Source: Basidiobolus meristosporus CBS 931.73 (Eukaryota > Basidiobolomycota > Basidiobolomycetes > Basidiobolales > Basidiobolaceae). Taken from it: a stretch of DNA of 64,000 nt. The notes beneath the pieces were generated by a model. It did no database searches. It was not told where the DNA came from and worked only from the letters and a program-made list of their open reading frames with translations. A program made the translations under genes and the position numbers. Of the stretch, positions 11,486-22,745 are shown one piece after another. The first letter of the stretch is position 1; each line of letters starts with the position of its first letter. The DNA is taken from contig MCFE01000002.1 of NCBI GenBank assembly GCA_002104905.1, positions 62,001 to 126,000 on the forward strand. The letters run 5' to 3'.

Positions 11486-12349
11486 ATCTTGAAAAGCTGG
11501 TACCTGAATATTTGATATCTAAAATTATTTTGATAAACCATTGACCTTTCCTTATGGTAGAATAGCACAACGTGAATTACGATGTGATCTTGGACCCGGT
11601 GACCAGGATTACGATGACTTTTTCACAAAACTCCCTGATATCTATTAAAGTCAACAGTAATGATACCTCGGGAAACATCGAACCTGTAGCTACTACTACC
11701 TCTGAGAGAATTTTTAGGCAAGCATTATTGACTCCTGCACAAGTGGATGACTTTACCTCTTTGGAAGCATTGGATTATTTACTGTTCTTCCTCCCTCTGG
11801 ATCACTTTCGCATAGTCGCCTATGCAAGGAGCATTGGCCCCTGGACTGCCATTACGTTTGGCGAGTACATTTCTTTGTGTGTCCAATAATTAGCAGTACA
11901 GTTATCAGAGAAAAAAGCCAATTGGAAATAAGGGTCGTCTAATTTTCTTAATTTACATCGACTTGACGCAATATATTGTATAAATGATTTAAGGATGTGA
12001 TGAGAATACACATCCTCGCAATTCCTTCTGTCAGATTAGATTGACTATTGAAACTTTTAACAAACACATCAAGACTTCTTTATGAACTGTTAAGAGTTTA
12101 ACCATCAGTGGTTAGGTACTGGCATGCCCAATGCCAAAAAATTCTTAAGAAAGCCACATCCCATCGCAAGGAGTTCAGGCCTCTGGTAGTTGACATAAGA
12201 TTGTGCAGTGAGAATGATATAAGACAAGGTATCTGCTGTTGTTTTAAAAGCAGTATACTATCATGAAGGGAATACTTTTTTATTCAGCACATTTCATACT
12301 CTGGTGACATCAAAGGAGATCAATAGGTTTTAATACAAGAGGTAATCTC

Positions 12350-12675
12350 GGTTGCAGATTTTGTATTTACACCAATATATTCCATTAACTTGGTCACTTG
12401 GATCATAGCCTATGAGTATATCTTGCACAAATTCTCTATCAGGATATACTTCAGATATTTTACCAAAATATCAGGCACCCAGGATATGAAGATTCAGTAT
12501 TTATGCGGAGGTCCCAAAACTTTCCACATATGTTCTCGGAATCTTTTTAAACTTTTGTACGTGCTTTTTTTTGACAGGCCATGTAAAAGAATAAATATCA
12601 CTTTTACATTGAACAAATCATCAAGTGAAACCCCCATAATCTATTGTTTCTGGATACTCCGAAACTCTTACAACA
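12350..12675 (+). repeat. LTR-like repeat copy (forward)
   Basis: This copy aligns by eye over its length with the copy at 20335-20683. Shared blocks are TTTTGTATTTACACC at the left, a block like TTTACCAAAATATCAGGCACCC, the hairpin arms ATGTAAAAG..CTTTTACAT around 12585-12612, and CTCTTACAACA at the right end. The left TG is mutated to GG, and no flanking duplication is evident, so it is an older copy. Confidence 0.7.
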
Positions 12676-12719
12676 TACATTAATTTATTCACCTAGATGC
12701 TAGTCTTTAAACTGTAATA

Positions 12720-12965
12720 TTTCCTGACCAAATTCTCGGTCAGGAAAATTCACACTCAAGTGACAGATGCCACGAGTAGGATATTTCCCAAAGTTGCTCA
12801 AAGGACTCCAATCTTTGTACACATGCACTTGGGATTTTTATACATATCCTTTGTTTGTTTATTAAGACGCTATGAAAGTATGAACACTACTGCTACGCTC
12901 AACAATATAGTAGCTCTTCATATTGCTTTGAATATTTCCAAAATACTCTCACAAGTCTCTATCTG
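12720..12965 (+). repeat. Degenerate LTR-like repeat fragment with perfect hairpin
   Basis: It starts inside the repeat at the GACCAAATTC block and follows the same order of blocks as the neighbouring copy (CACATGCACTTGGGA near 12820, a decayed internal hairpin, then a CTCTCACAAG end). It opens with a perfect 10-bp inverted repeat, TTTCCTGACC (12720-12729) and GGTCAGGAAA (12738-12747), around an 8-nt loop, which other copies do not show as clearly. Confidence 0.5.
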
Positions 12966-14545
12966 AATTAATAAGTAGTGAGGTTATAATAGACTATGAC
13001 TTATAGTTGAGGGAAATATATGCAACTCCCTGGAGCAAATAAAAAACCCCAAGCCAAGCAAATACCTTTCCAAAGTGTTATTTGCAAGTAACAGGTAAAT
13101 TGTTCCTTTACATAATAATGCATTACAACCTCAAAACTAAAATTCAATTTTTTTATCAGCTATGCTGAATTGTGAAAATACTAAACGATTCAGAGGCTAT
13201 AATTATTCCACACTCTTTCCACAACATATTTTCATAATCACCCCTATTTCAATATAATTATTTTTTCCAACGCACCGAGGTACTCTCCTCAGAACATGTT
13301 AAATCATTTGTATCTCTCACTTCTACTGACCTGAATCTATAGGTTATTTCCACTCGTAGCAGCCCAGCAATTAGAATTTCGTCATATCGTCTAGTTTATA
13401 GCTTGCTAGATTCGCAGTCCTTTATACCTGCGTCTGTAATAATATGGGTGTTGCCTTTACAACAATAGTGAATATGTATTGTTGCAAATGATGGTCAAAG
13501 CTGTGTGCAATGTTACTTCACAACTATCCGAATCAAGGAAAAAATAACTATTCTATTTATAGTAAGTAAAATCTAGCGGATTATCTGTGCCAGCACGTAT
13601 TGAGTGTGCTCACACCGATTTTATAGGGATTCATCTATCAAGTTTAATAACCACCATACGAGAGTGTATTGGGTATGTTTGGCGAGTCAGGAAGGTCCCA
13701 AGTAGCACCAGTTGATTGGCTTATTAGAGACGATTGATAGATCAGTAAAATGCGGCTTTAAATGGGGCATCTGATGCATCAGTGTTTAGTTGGATAAAAG
13801 GTAATCATATATACAGAAATCAACCGGGGCCAACAGTAGTTAGATTCATGTGGGATGCTCAGACTATGATTTGTGATACTTATAAACCAGTAACTGACCC
13901 AAATGACATGGGTTTCGCTGATCCAGAACCACTGGTTTTTATCAGCGAGCACAAAGCCACCGGTTTTGCAGATTACCGAATTGTGGTTGGTACCCCCACA
14001 CGCTATGAAATCATTGGACTGGGATACATCGATAGCCAATACTCACAGGAGGAAAGTTACTTTGGGGATCGTCGCCTGATTTATGGGTGGGAATGATCTG
14101 GGTGGCTAAATAAATCCAAGATTTTCAGGAGCTGCATGATAAAAAATCTTCTTTAGGAAATTAAGCATCTTTGACTGGGGTTTTCCCTCTTTTTCCTGAG
14201 TTCTCGGATTCCAATGCAATTTGTTGAATCAATACAATCGGTTTATTAAATAGTTAAACCTGAACTGTATCGCTCGATTCGAAAGGGTTTATGAACACAA
14301 TCAAATAGCTAAACAGAGTTTTATGAATCTGTCGAGTACTTGTGGCGAACTCGGAAATAGTATGTGCATTTAAAAGATATTTCCAATGGCTTTAGCAGCA
14401 GGGTATGTGCTGGCGAACATCTGTTAAACGTTGGAAGAGCAGAAGCATGAAAAATGAAGATTAGAGCGCGTTGGGCTGTGAAATTCAACCCTGGAAAAAA
14501 TTTGAAACGTGAAGGTATAAACAGTGGAATATACTAATAGGTATT

Positions 14546-16144
14546 TCATTGTCTGCTGGAATAGTGCTGATCAATGAATTGTGCCCATTCAGCATCCTCT
14601 TGCTCCTTGCTGACACTCTCGAACTTTACACCACTGTCACGCTTGACAATGCGCATAAGTTTACCGAATACCCGAATACGCAAGATTTGCCCAGGAACTG
14701 CTGGGTAAAGACGATCGCGAAGAGTAACACGAACAAAGCAGCACACTATAAGACCCACTACAACGAAAGCCAGAATCCAGTATACGTTGGTGGTGTATGG
14801 GATTGGGCTTTTTGGGCCGTAGGTATCTTTCAAAGATTGGTAGACTGCAGTGAAGATCAGACCACCTCCTACACCAGCAATAGACCAGGCAGTCAAGATG
14901 ATTCCGTGGCAAGCACCAATGTTGGTGGCGCCGAACATATCGGATAGGAAGGCTGGGATTACTCCGAAACCGCCACCATAGCATGCAGTTAGCACCCACA
15001 TGCACAACAAGAATGCCCAGTAGGTCTTGGTTGAGACAATGGAATCAAACGCAATCAAGATGACGGTTTGACAAGCCAACATGAATAGATAGCAGTTCTT
15101 TCGGCCTACGAAATCGGAGGTGGTAGAGAAGAAGATACGGCCAAACAAGTTGAACCCTCCGTTGATAGAAACAATGGTAGATGCCTCGTCGGATGATTTA
15201 TCAAACAGGTTAATCAGCATATCCTGCAATCTCGAGATAACTACCAGTCCAAAGAGAGCGTTTGCAAAGAAAGCAATATATAGCAGCCCATAATCGCGAG
15301 ACTTGATGGATTCGATCAAAGTAAGCTTGATGGTGGGTTGCTGTTGTAAGCTGATCTTGACACTGTCATTCTTTTCAGTCGGAGTTACTTCAGTTACTCT
15401 AGAGCTCTCAACAACATAATTTGGTGGTGGGATACGAATCACCATGGCTGCTAGGGTCATACAAACAAGGTATGATGATCCAAGGATGACGAAGGTCAAT
15501 GGAAGTCCAACAGCTTTGATAAGTGGTCCAGGAATTTTGGCAATGGCAATTGATCCAGCACCAAATCCACAAACTGCAAAGCCAGCAGCTAATCCACGAC
15601 GATCTGGAAACCATTTTTGTAACGCGGAAACTGGAGAAATGTAGCCAAGACCAAGACCAAAACCACCGATAATTCCGTAGCCAATGTACAGTAGCCACAT
15701 CTGCTTGAAATGAATTGCCAGGGCTGAGATCATGTTTCCTACGAAGAACAAGAAAGTGGAAAGAAGGGCGCCCTTTCTTGGCCCATTTCGTTCAAGCCAA
15801 GGGCCCATAGTAGCCGAAGATAAGCCGAATACACCTACAGCGATAGAGAATGTGATGGGCGCTAATCCTTTGTTTTCGTCATTATTGATCAGCTTGTCGA
15901 TGGGCTTGTTGAAGACACTCCAAGCATAAAGCGATCCACAGCAGAACTGCATTAGAACCGCAGCTGGCATAAGGAGCCAGCGATTGAAGGGAACATCACC
16001 ATAAAGATAGCGATCTTTGTCGATCTGAGCCTCACTTCTGTTGTTGGCGGTAGTAGAATAGTGCCAGTGAATGAAGGAGATTATACGATTTGATGAGGTT
16101 GCAGGATTGACGCTTTTTTCGTTCTCTACAATATTTTGGGCCAT
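14546..16144 (-). CDS. MFS transporter, oxalate/formate antiporter (OFA)-like
   Basis: An uninterrupted exon of 532 aa. After a polar 55-residue N-terminus come about 12 membrane helices in two six-helix halves, split by a soluble loop near residues 245-280. FCCGSLYAWSVFNKPI in helix 1 matches the OFA/monocarboxylate signature (GxLYxWSVF). Helices 4-5 carry GYGIIGGFGLGLGYISPV and WFPDRRGLAAGFAVCGFG, and a second-half segment has YGGGFGVIPAFLSDMFG, all typical of this family. Relatives exchange oxalate for formate or carry monocarboxylates over the plasma membrane; the substrate is inferred only. It is notable as an intronless long gene among very intron-rich neighbours. A TATA box lies about 90 bp upstream of the ATG. 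Confidence 0.88.
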   Translation of the reverse strand: MAQNIVENEKSVNPATSSNRIISFIHWHYSTTANNRSEAQIDKDRYLYGDVPFNRWLLMPAAVLMQFCCGSLYAWSVFNKPIDKLINNDENKGLAPITFSIAVGVFGLSSATMGPWLERNGPRKGALLSTFLFFVGNMISALAIHFKQMWLLYIGYGIIGGFGLGLGYISPVSALQKWFPDRRGLAAGFAVCGFGAGSIAIAKIPGPLIKAVGLPLTFVILGSSYLVCMTLAAMVIRIPPPNYVVESSRVTEVTPTEKNDSVKISLQQQPTIKLTLIESIKSRDYGLLYIAFFANALFGLVVISRLQDMLINLFDKSSDEASTIVSINGGFNLFGRIFFSTTSDFVGRKNCYLFMLACQTVILIAFDSIVSTKTYWAFLLCMWVLTACYGGGFGVIPAFLSDMFGATNIGACHGIILTAWSIAGVGGGLIFTAVYQSLKDTYGPKSPIPYTTNVYWILAFVVVGLIVCCFVRVTLRDRLYPAVPGQILRIRVFGKLMRIVKRDSGVKFESVSKEQEDAEWAQFIDQHYSSRQ

Positions 16145-16233
16145 TGCTTTAATACTGAATTCAAACTTTGAAGAGGAAAACCAGAGTAAAGAAGAAATGC
16201 AGCTCTGATGATAACTGTGGAAACTCTCTGCCC

Positions 16234-16239
16234 TTTATA
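16234..16239 (-). promoter_or_regulatory. TATA box of MFS gene
   Basis: TATAAA on the minus strand lies about 90 bp upstream of the MFS start codon at 16144, in a position suitable for a core promoter. Confidence 0.5.
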
Positions 16240-19200
16240 CCATGTAAGAGCTGAGGCTTTTGACTTGCTCAATATAATACTTTATTACAATTGGACATAA
16301 ATCATGTAGTTGGACAATTCTCACCCGACCATGAGAAACATTCATTGGAACATATGCCTTGCACCACCTCATCAACCTCATTGATCTTGTTTTAGCTTCC
16401 TTTCTTAGGGCTTGATCTATAAATTTGAGTAACCATCACACAGTATCAAACTAAATTGTCATGATATCAAGTGGTGGTATCGCATCTATAGCTTAAGAAG
16501 GATGAGTCAGAGTCTGAATTTTAATTTATTCTAAAAGCAGAACCCAAGAAATTATAGGAATTTGTATATTGTATTGATCCCTCAGAAGCTTAGCGTCCAA
16601 ACCTTATTTTAAAGTTTAAGTTGAGCCTAAACTTTATGTACCATTAACTCTGTACCAAAGTATATCCTGAAGAAGCCACATCGACGTTCTTGGGAAGGTT
16701 CAAGCAGCACGAACACGAGGATTAGCAGCGAAGGCAGGCCTAGCATTAACCAATCTCTACTGCGCAGGTTGAAAGGCTGTCGCTTTCTCAAATAACTAAT
16801 CAGCAAATGAGCTCATTATTAGCATAAATAATAACCAGTAAGAATACGAATTGTATTGCAAATTATATTAAAGCAGCTGGGCACTCGTTCGATTTTCTAT
16901 GGCTGATATGTTTCACTCACGAACCACTCGTACAATCAACAATTTTAACAGATTCTCTTTGTGAAACATTGGGTTAGAATATGGGTTAAGCGCTTTTAGC
17001 ATTGTAGAAATGTTCAGGTTGGTTGCATGCTAGAGTTATGCTCTAAACGCAATAATACAGTAGTAGTATTCAATCACATCGATAAAAATGGACCTTTTAG
17101 AGAATACACAAACGTGAGTGCTTTATTGAGGGAATAGGAGTAAGCCACATTAAGGAGTCAACCATCGACATGTTTGACAGATATCTGCATACTTGTTTAT
17201 CACAGGCCCTTTGGTCATTATTCTACTGGCGAACAGGTTCCATATCTAACAGCAACCTACCCACCTGAATGTTTAAGTTACCGTAAAATTTACAGAATGA
17301 CAAATTAATTGCGGCACAGCAGTGGGTTCATGGAACGCATCCGATTGCTGCTGGCTTCTTGCACTTTCCGTTGATATTAATAATCGTATGAAATGAGTTG
17401 GTGAAATTAAAAGATGCAACACCTGGCATTAAAACGTCCCACTGCAAAGAATTTCGGAAATGGTTAATATAATCGTTTGTTCGACTGAAACCTTACTCCA
17501 CCTTTTCTTCAATGTGGCCTCGAGTTTAGGATCGCAACCGATTTAGCCTAAAGAGCAGAGCCCAAGGCTACTCGTGACCATCAAGCGGAAAACTAGTTGA
17601 TAATCACTTGTAATTCAGATTTGCCAACTGGTTTCTGAGGCATGAGAATTTCAGATCATGCCGATGTCTCGGAGACTTTATTTTCACACAGCCTTTATAA
17701 CTTCTTGGTGAGAAAATGACGATTGGAACGTTGAATGGAAATTTTTGATCTGGTTGAATCAGTTACTTATTTCCCCAGATATGAGCGGCCATATTTAGAT
17801 AGATTTATTTGAATGAGAATTGGATTCTTGCAAAAGAAACATCCACTCTGATATAGAAAATTAATCCCATTGAAGTCATACGGTGACTGTCAAAGATGAT
17901 AACTATGCATGAGAACATCACTCCACCTGACATCTATTTGGGCTCATTGCTAATATTGGAAACTCTTAACTTCATTCGTTCATATGAATTGAAAATTTGA
18001 AGCAGGGGATGCAGCATTAGATCTGTGAGAGGAGCGTTAAACGTATTTTACGTCTAATCGAGCCCTAAACATTCCATTTATCCCTCCATTCCAAAAGGTT
18101 ACCCCGATCAAAAACTTGCGGCTTAGTTTGTTGCCAAGGTCAACGCGCTGATTAGTGATGACTCTTGCTCGACTCCTGAGAAATATCTCGGCTAAATTCC
18201 GTGAACCACACTATCCCACTTGACCACCTTTTTCTATATTGGTAGAATGGCCTTTATTACGAGGCGGATGTTCATATCGTATTGCGTTTTTGTATGATTA
18301 GCGAGAATATTAGGTGTTAAGGCTCCGTTCGGACAACTGTAGGCTCCTCATGGGCTTCAACGTGGTAACATTAGGATGCTTGCTTCTGTCCACCAACAAG
18401 CTGCCTTAAGCCTTCAGAGCTATGCGGCATAGATTTGCTATGAAAACGCTGTATCTAGGGTGTTGGTTTTGGATTAGGAATGTAACCGGGCCCAACGTAA
18501 TCACGCGCCACCGTGTGGCATATTTTATATCAGCGATTCGATCTCAATTTCACTCAGTCATTGTTAATCTTGGCCTCTGCCCCTGAATAGTTTCAACCAC
18601 CGCCTCTAAACAATATGGAACGACTATTACAAATCAATTGAATCAAATGTTGTCTTATCGTGCATATAATCTCTGTCATACAAAACCATGTAGATAATAC
18701 CAGAGGTATGTTAGCGTTAGTAACACAGTAAGATAATGAGCATAAGTTACAGAAATCGACTGTGAAATAGAAGGCTCCCTCAAAATAGATTATCAAATAG
18801 CCAGGTCTGGACGTCCATTTCCAATTCAACTTCAATGGCTCTGATTCCCCGGGTATTAGAATCTGATTTAAGTCGTCAAATTTTGAATTCCTGAATACAG
18901 AGTCACATAACCCCACGATGCAAAAAAGCTGTTTGGGTGGCAACCAGTTCTCAACTTACAGATTGGATCCGGTTCAAAGAGTGTCAAAGCATGGTTTCTA
19001 ATCGAGTACATGACCAGGTTTCCACACTCTTAACCTCACTTGAAAGCATGAAATGAAATTGTCACCATCCTCCGATAATACTGGATATTCTTTTACCAAT
19101 ACAGAGCACATCTTGTTCTTCACCTCCAGATATTGCAGATTATCTTCTTGTGTTTGTATCTATCGGCAACATTATCCTACAATAGTATAATCAACGCACT

Positions 19201-20334
19201 TCGTATCACTATGTGTAAGCATGTATTATTACTTTCGAGGTCATCTCTTTGGCCGCATGCTCATTTTCCATTCGGATGCTTGTTGTGCCTATGGGGTAAT
19301 TATTTTCGTAAAGGTGAATCGCTACTCAAAATACTATGGCATCAGGCTCCTTACTGATTCCTCATGGATCTCAAGTTGCACCATGAACCCATGTCTTCAG
19401 GTCCTTCGAATGTGCCTACCCTACAAATCTGTGCCTTGCTCGAATTGTACAAAATGCTTTGCGCTACTCTCTAGTGCATAATACATCATCTCATAGTGGC
19501 AACACCTCGAACATTTGGTTGTGATTGACTAGGGCAACATTACAGGTGGAGGCGCTAGTTAGGGGGCGTAAACTTACTGTTGTTTATTTCGGTTACATAG
19601 TTCAATACTGACAAAATTGCATAATTAGTTTCTAGCTCAGTGAAAAAAACCCGGTTTGACGCCAAGATATCGAGGTGTAGTCGATTTATATTTAGTGAAT
19701 TCAGAGGTCAATCACCTCTTTATATAATGTTGAACGCAGTGCCAAAAGGACATGACACTCAACGTACGCATGCAGAAGAAAGCTGAAGCTGATAACTTGG
19801 AGGTAACTTGTGTTATTTGAGGTATCAATTCATTGGCTACTTCATTTACCATGATTTCCGGTTCTTTGTATGATGCGAACATACGGTAAGGTTGTACTGT
19901 AGTAACAGGTGCTCCTGGATAATTTTATGCTAACTTCCATATCATCAGCATTGATCCTACTGCGATTCATTACATTATCCATAATCATAATCGGATTTCC
20001 GACCGATTGACTAGATGAGTCTGGCTACAAGTAACTATATGATATCATTCAAATCTTTTCTCTATTTCCAAAGGTACTCAAGTGGTAAACATACAAAATT
20101 TATACAAGGAGATCAAAATCTTGTAGCATCTCCACCTATTCATCAATCATATATACTGGTCATTGCATACTTCTATGTACTATAAATATTAGATGGTGAA
20201 AGGGGTGGATATCAGGCATGGTGAGCTATTTATCACTGATATCAATGCACCCCAAATTTACCAGCCATACTTTTTATAGGTAATTCAATACCCTATAAGT
20301 ACTTGGCAGAGGATAATTCATATATACACCTATC

Positions 20335-20683
20335 TGTTGTAATAATTTGTAATTCCACCTAAATATTCACCTTACTTAGTCATATAGATCATTACCTTCA
20401 AATCCTAGAGTATACTGACCAAATTCCTTGTTGGGGCTTACTTGGAATATTTTCACCAAAATATCAGATACTCAGAACATGAAAATTAGATAACTTGTCC
20501 AAACAGCCCCAAACTTTGCACACATGCTCTTGGGACCTTCCTAAGCATATTCTACGTGCTTTTCATGCTAAGACCATGTAAAAGTATAAATACTACTTTT
20601 ACATTCAATAAATCATTAAGTGAAAACCACATTATCTACTTGTTCTCCCAATCACTTCCAATATCTCCAAGACTCTTACAACG
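20335..20683 (+). repeat. LTR-like element with 5-bp target duplication
   Basis: This 349-bp copy begins TGTTGTAA and ends TTACAACG (the final A of the usual CAACA is mutated). It is flanked by CTATC on both sides (20330-20334 and 20684-20688), a candidate 5-bp target-site duplication. Inside, a perfect 11-bp inverted repeat ATGTAAAAGTA (20576-20586) and TACTTTTACAT (20594-20604) encloses a 7-nt loop. No internal retrotransposon genes adjoin it, so it would be a solo LTR. Confidence 0.75.
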
Positions 20684-20974
20684 CTATCTACATTAGCTTG
20701 GCCACTCAGATCCTAGCATTTGTACTTTTTGTTCCATAGCCAAAATTGCTATTAAGATTTGCTGAGGAAATTACAAAGCTCAAAAGCAAGGATCTAAGGC
20801 ACTTGGCATTTTAGTCAACTCCCTGTTGGAACCTACCCAAAGACTTCAGATCTTGCATTTGTGCAATAGCGCCTTTCTAAGTACAGCTTATGTGTGTACT
20901 TACCATGACCTTAAGTAGGTATGCCAGTCACCAAACATTTGAAAAACCACTATGTGGCAGCTGTTGTAGATCTT

Positions 20975-21316
20975 TGTTGTAAGAGCTTTGAAGTTATTAG
21001 AAGTGATTGGGAAAACAAGTAGATCATGTGGTTTTTACTTAACAATTTATTCAGTGTAAAAGTATTGATATACTTCTTCATGATCTTCCAAAATCATGTA
21101 GAATATGCCTATAAAGGTCCTAAGAGCAGGTGTGCAGGGCTTGGGGCTTCTTGGTTAACTTTTAGAAATTTCATGGTCTGGGTACCTGACATTTTAGTGA
21201 AAATATTGTGAGTAAATCCCAACAATGAATTTGGTCAGAGTTCTCTAAGATTTGTAGGTAATGATCAAGTGACTAAGTTAGGTGACTATTCAGATGCAAT
21301 TACAAAATTTACAGCA
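20975..21316 (-). repeat. LTR-like element (reverse copy)
   Basis: 342 bp begin TGTTGTAAGAG and end TTTACAGCA, matching the reverse complement of the 20335 copy through blocks such as GGGCTTGGGGCTTCTTGG and GGTACCTGACATTTTAGTG. The hairpin region is eroded. No clear flanking duplication is visible. Confidence 0.65.
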
Positions 21317-21335
21317 GTTATTACACTTGAAGATT

Positions 21336-21634
21336 GTTTTCAAAGTTCTGGAGATGTTGGAAGAGATTCTCATTTAATTACATGGTGAATGAAAAGTGGT
21401 ATTAATCCTTATATGTGGTTTTAGCACACATGTTCTTGGGACTTTCTATTTGTTTTGCCAAGTTTGGGGACCTTTGGACAGCTTACTGAGCTTTCATGTC
21501 CTGGGTACCTGCTGCTCTGGTAAAATACTTGTAAATCCTAACAGAGCTTGGGCAAGATATTGTAAGATTTGTAGACTATGATATAAGTCACTAAATCAAT
21601 GGAATCTTTAGGTGTTATTACAGAGTTCACAACA
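21336..21634 (-). repeat. Degenerate LTR-like element (reverse copy)
   Basis: An eroded reverse copy. Recognisable blocks are TTCTGGAGATGTTGGAAG at the left, CATGTCCTGGGTACCTG in the middle, and TTTAGGTGTTATTAC leading to CACAACA at the right end. Internal deletions remove part of the hairpin region. Confidence 0.5.
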
Positions 21635-21706
21635 CTCTTGGTATTAGTCCATTAATGCTATACAAGGATGCTCTAGAAAAGTCTTTATCAGGTTACTAGC
21701 TATAAA

Positions 21707-22002
21707 TGCTGTGAGAGTTTTAGAGATACCGGAAGTGATTGGGAGCACAAGCAGATTATGTGGTTTTCACTTAAGGACTTATTGAATGTAAAAGTGGTAT
21801 CTATACTTTTACATGGTCTTGGCAAAACAAATACCTGGAATATGCTTAGGAAGGTCTCAAAAATATGTATGCAAGGTTTGGGGCTGTTTGGACAACTTAT
21901 CAAAATCTCATGTTCTGGGTACCTGATATTTGGTGAAAATATTCCAAGTCTAAGTGACCAAGTCAGGTGAAAATTTAGGTGTAATTATGAATTTTTACAA
22001 CA
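21707..22002 (-). repeat. LTR-like element with exact 5-bp target duplication
   Basis: The best-preserved copy: 296 bp starting TGCTGTGAGAG and ending TTTTTACAACA, flanked on both sides by ATAAA (21702-21706 and 22003-22007). The hairpin arms are at 21786-21796 and 21804-21814. TG..CA termini with a 5-bp duplication are the signature of LTR integration. It has no gag/pol neighbour and so looks like a solo LTR. Confidence 0.78.
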
Positions 22003-22044
22003 ATAAAGCTGATATAATTAGCAAGAATATCATACAATAACCTG

Positions 22045-22690
22045 GTTTGTAAGATATTATACAAGTGAAAGCCTGGAAATAGTCAGGGTTTTTAACTCGT
22101 CCAAATGCCCCCAAACCTTGCATACCACTTCTTAGGACCTTTTGTAAGGCATTGTAATCGTAAACTCTGCAAACTTTCCCTAAAAGAGAAAATACTTTAC
22201 TCCATCTTGATAAGGCAAGTGAAGATCATTGAATTTTTCTAGTTCTCCAAATCACTTGCAATTCTCTCTAGAATATTGCAACATAAATCCTCTATTGGGA
22301 TTATTTTCAACTTGGCACATATAGTTACAGGTGCTGCCTAAAAATACCCTATATGATTGTTTTCCCATGAACTTGTAGAATTGTAAATTGAATATACATA
22401 TTACTCTGACACTCGATAAATCTTCAAGTGGACCCAGTAGTCTACTGGCTCTTGCTATCACTTATAATTGTTGTAAATTTTGTATTTAGACCTAAATATT
22501 CTACTATTATTGAAACTAATTCTTTGGGATAGTGGGAATGCTGGATCTTCACTCAAACACATCCAAAAGGCCCCAAGCTTTGTGCATAGCTTCTTGGGAA
22601 CCTACCCAAATATAATGTATACTATCCCGTGGAATTTTACATATAAGCTCACAATTACGATTATGTACTGGTATCTAACAGAGTGCAATG
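22045..22690 (+). repeat. Cluster of degenerate LTR-like fragments (forward)
   Basis: Three overlapping remnants appear in forward orientation: about 22045-22283 ending TTGCAACA, a 3' part from about 22284 to 22468, and a 5' part from 22469 beginning TGTTGTAAATTTTGTATTTA and running to about 22690. Shared blocks include GCCCCAAGCTTTGTGCATAG. This suggests repeated insertion into earlier copies. Confidence 0.5.
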
Positions 22691-22745
22691 ATTTATTGCT
22701 ACCAAGTATTTAGTCTTGCAAAACTGTACAATTTTCCGTTTTACT

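Larger units (their letters stand above)
11486..14545. other. Gene-poor region with LTR-like repeats
   Basis: Three kilobases with no gene I can defend. Two copies of the LTR-like repeat occupy 12350-12965 and are listed separately. Two plus-strand open frames (about 11614-11889 and 13782-14096) have protein-like composition but lack a good start, family or splice partner. The rest is AT-rich and unremarkable. Confidence 0.5.
16145..22745. other. 6.6-kb gene desert
   Basis: Between the MFS gene and the P450 gene I find no credible coding sequence on either strand: frames are short, lack family resemblance, and do not join through plausible introns. 16145-20330 is AT-rich, apparently unique sequence. 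20335-22690 is almost wholly made of LTR-like repeat copies, listed separately. The P450 3' UTR presumably ends just left of 22746. Confidence 0.6.
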
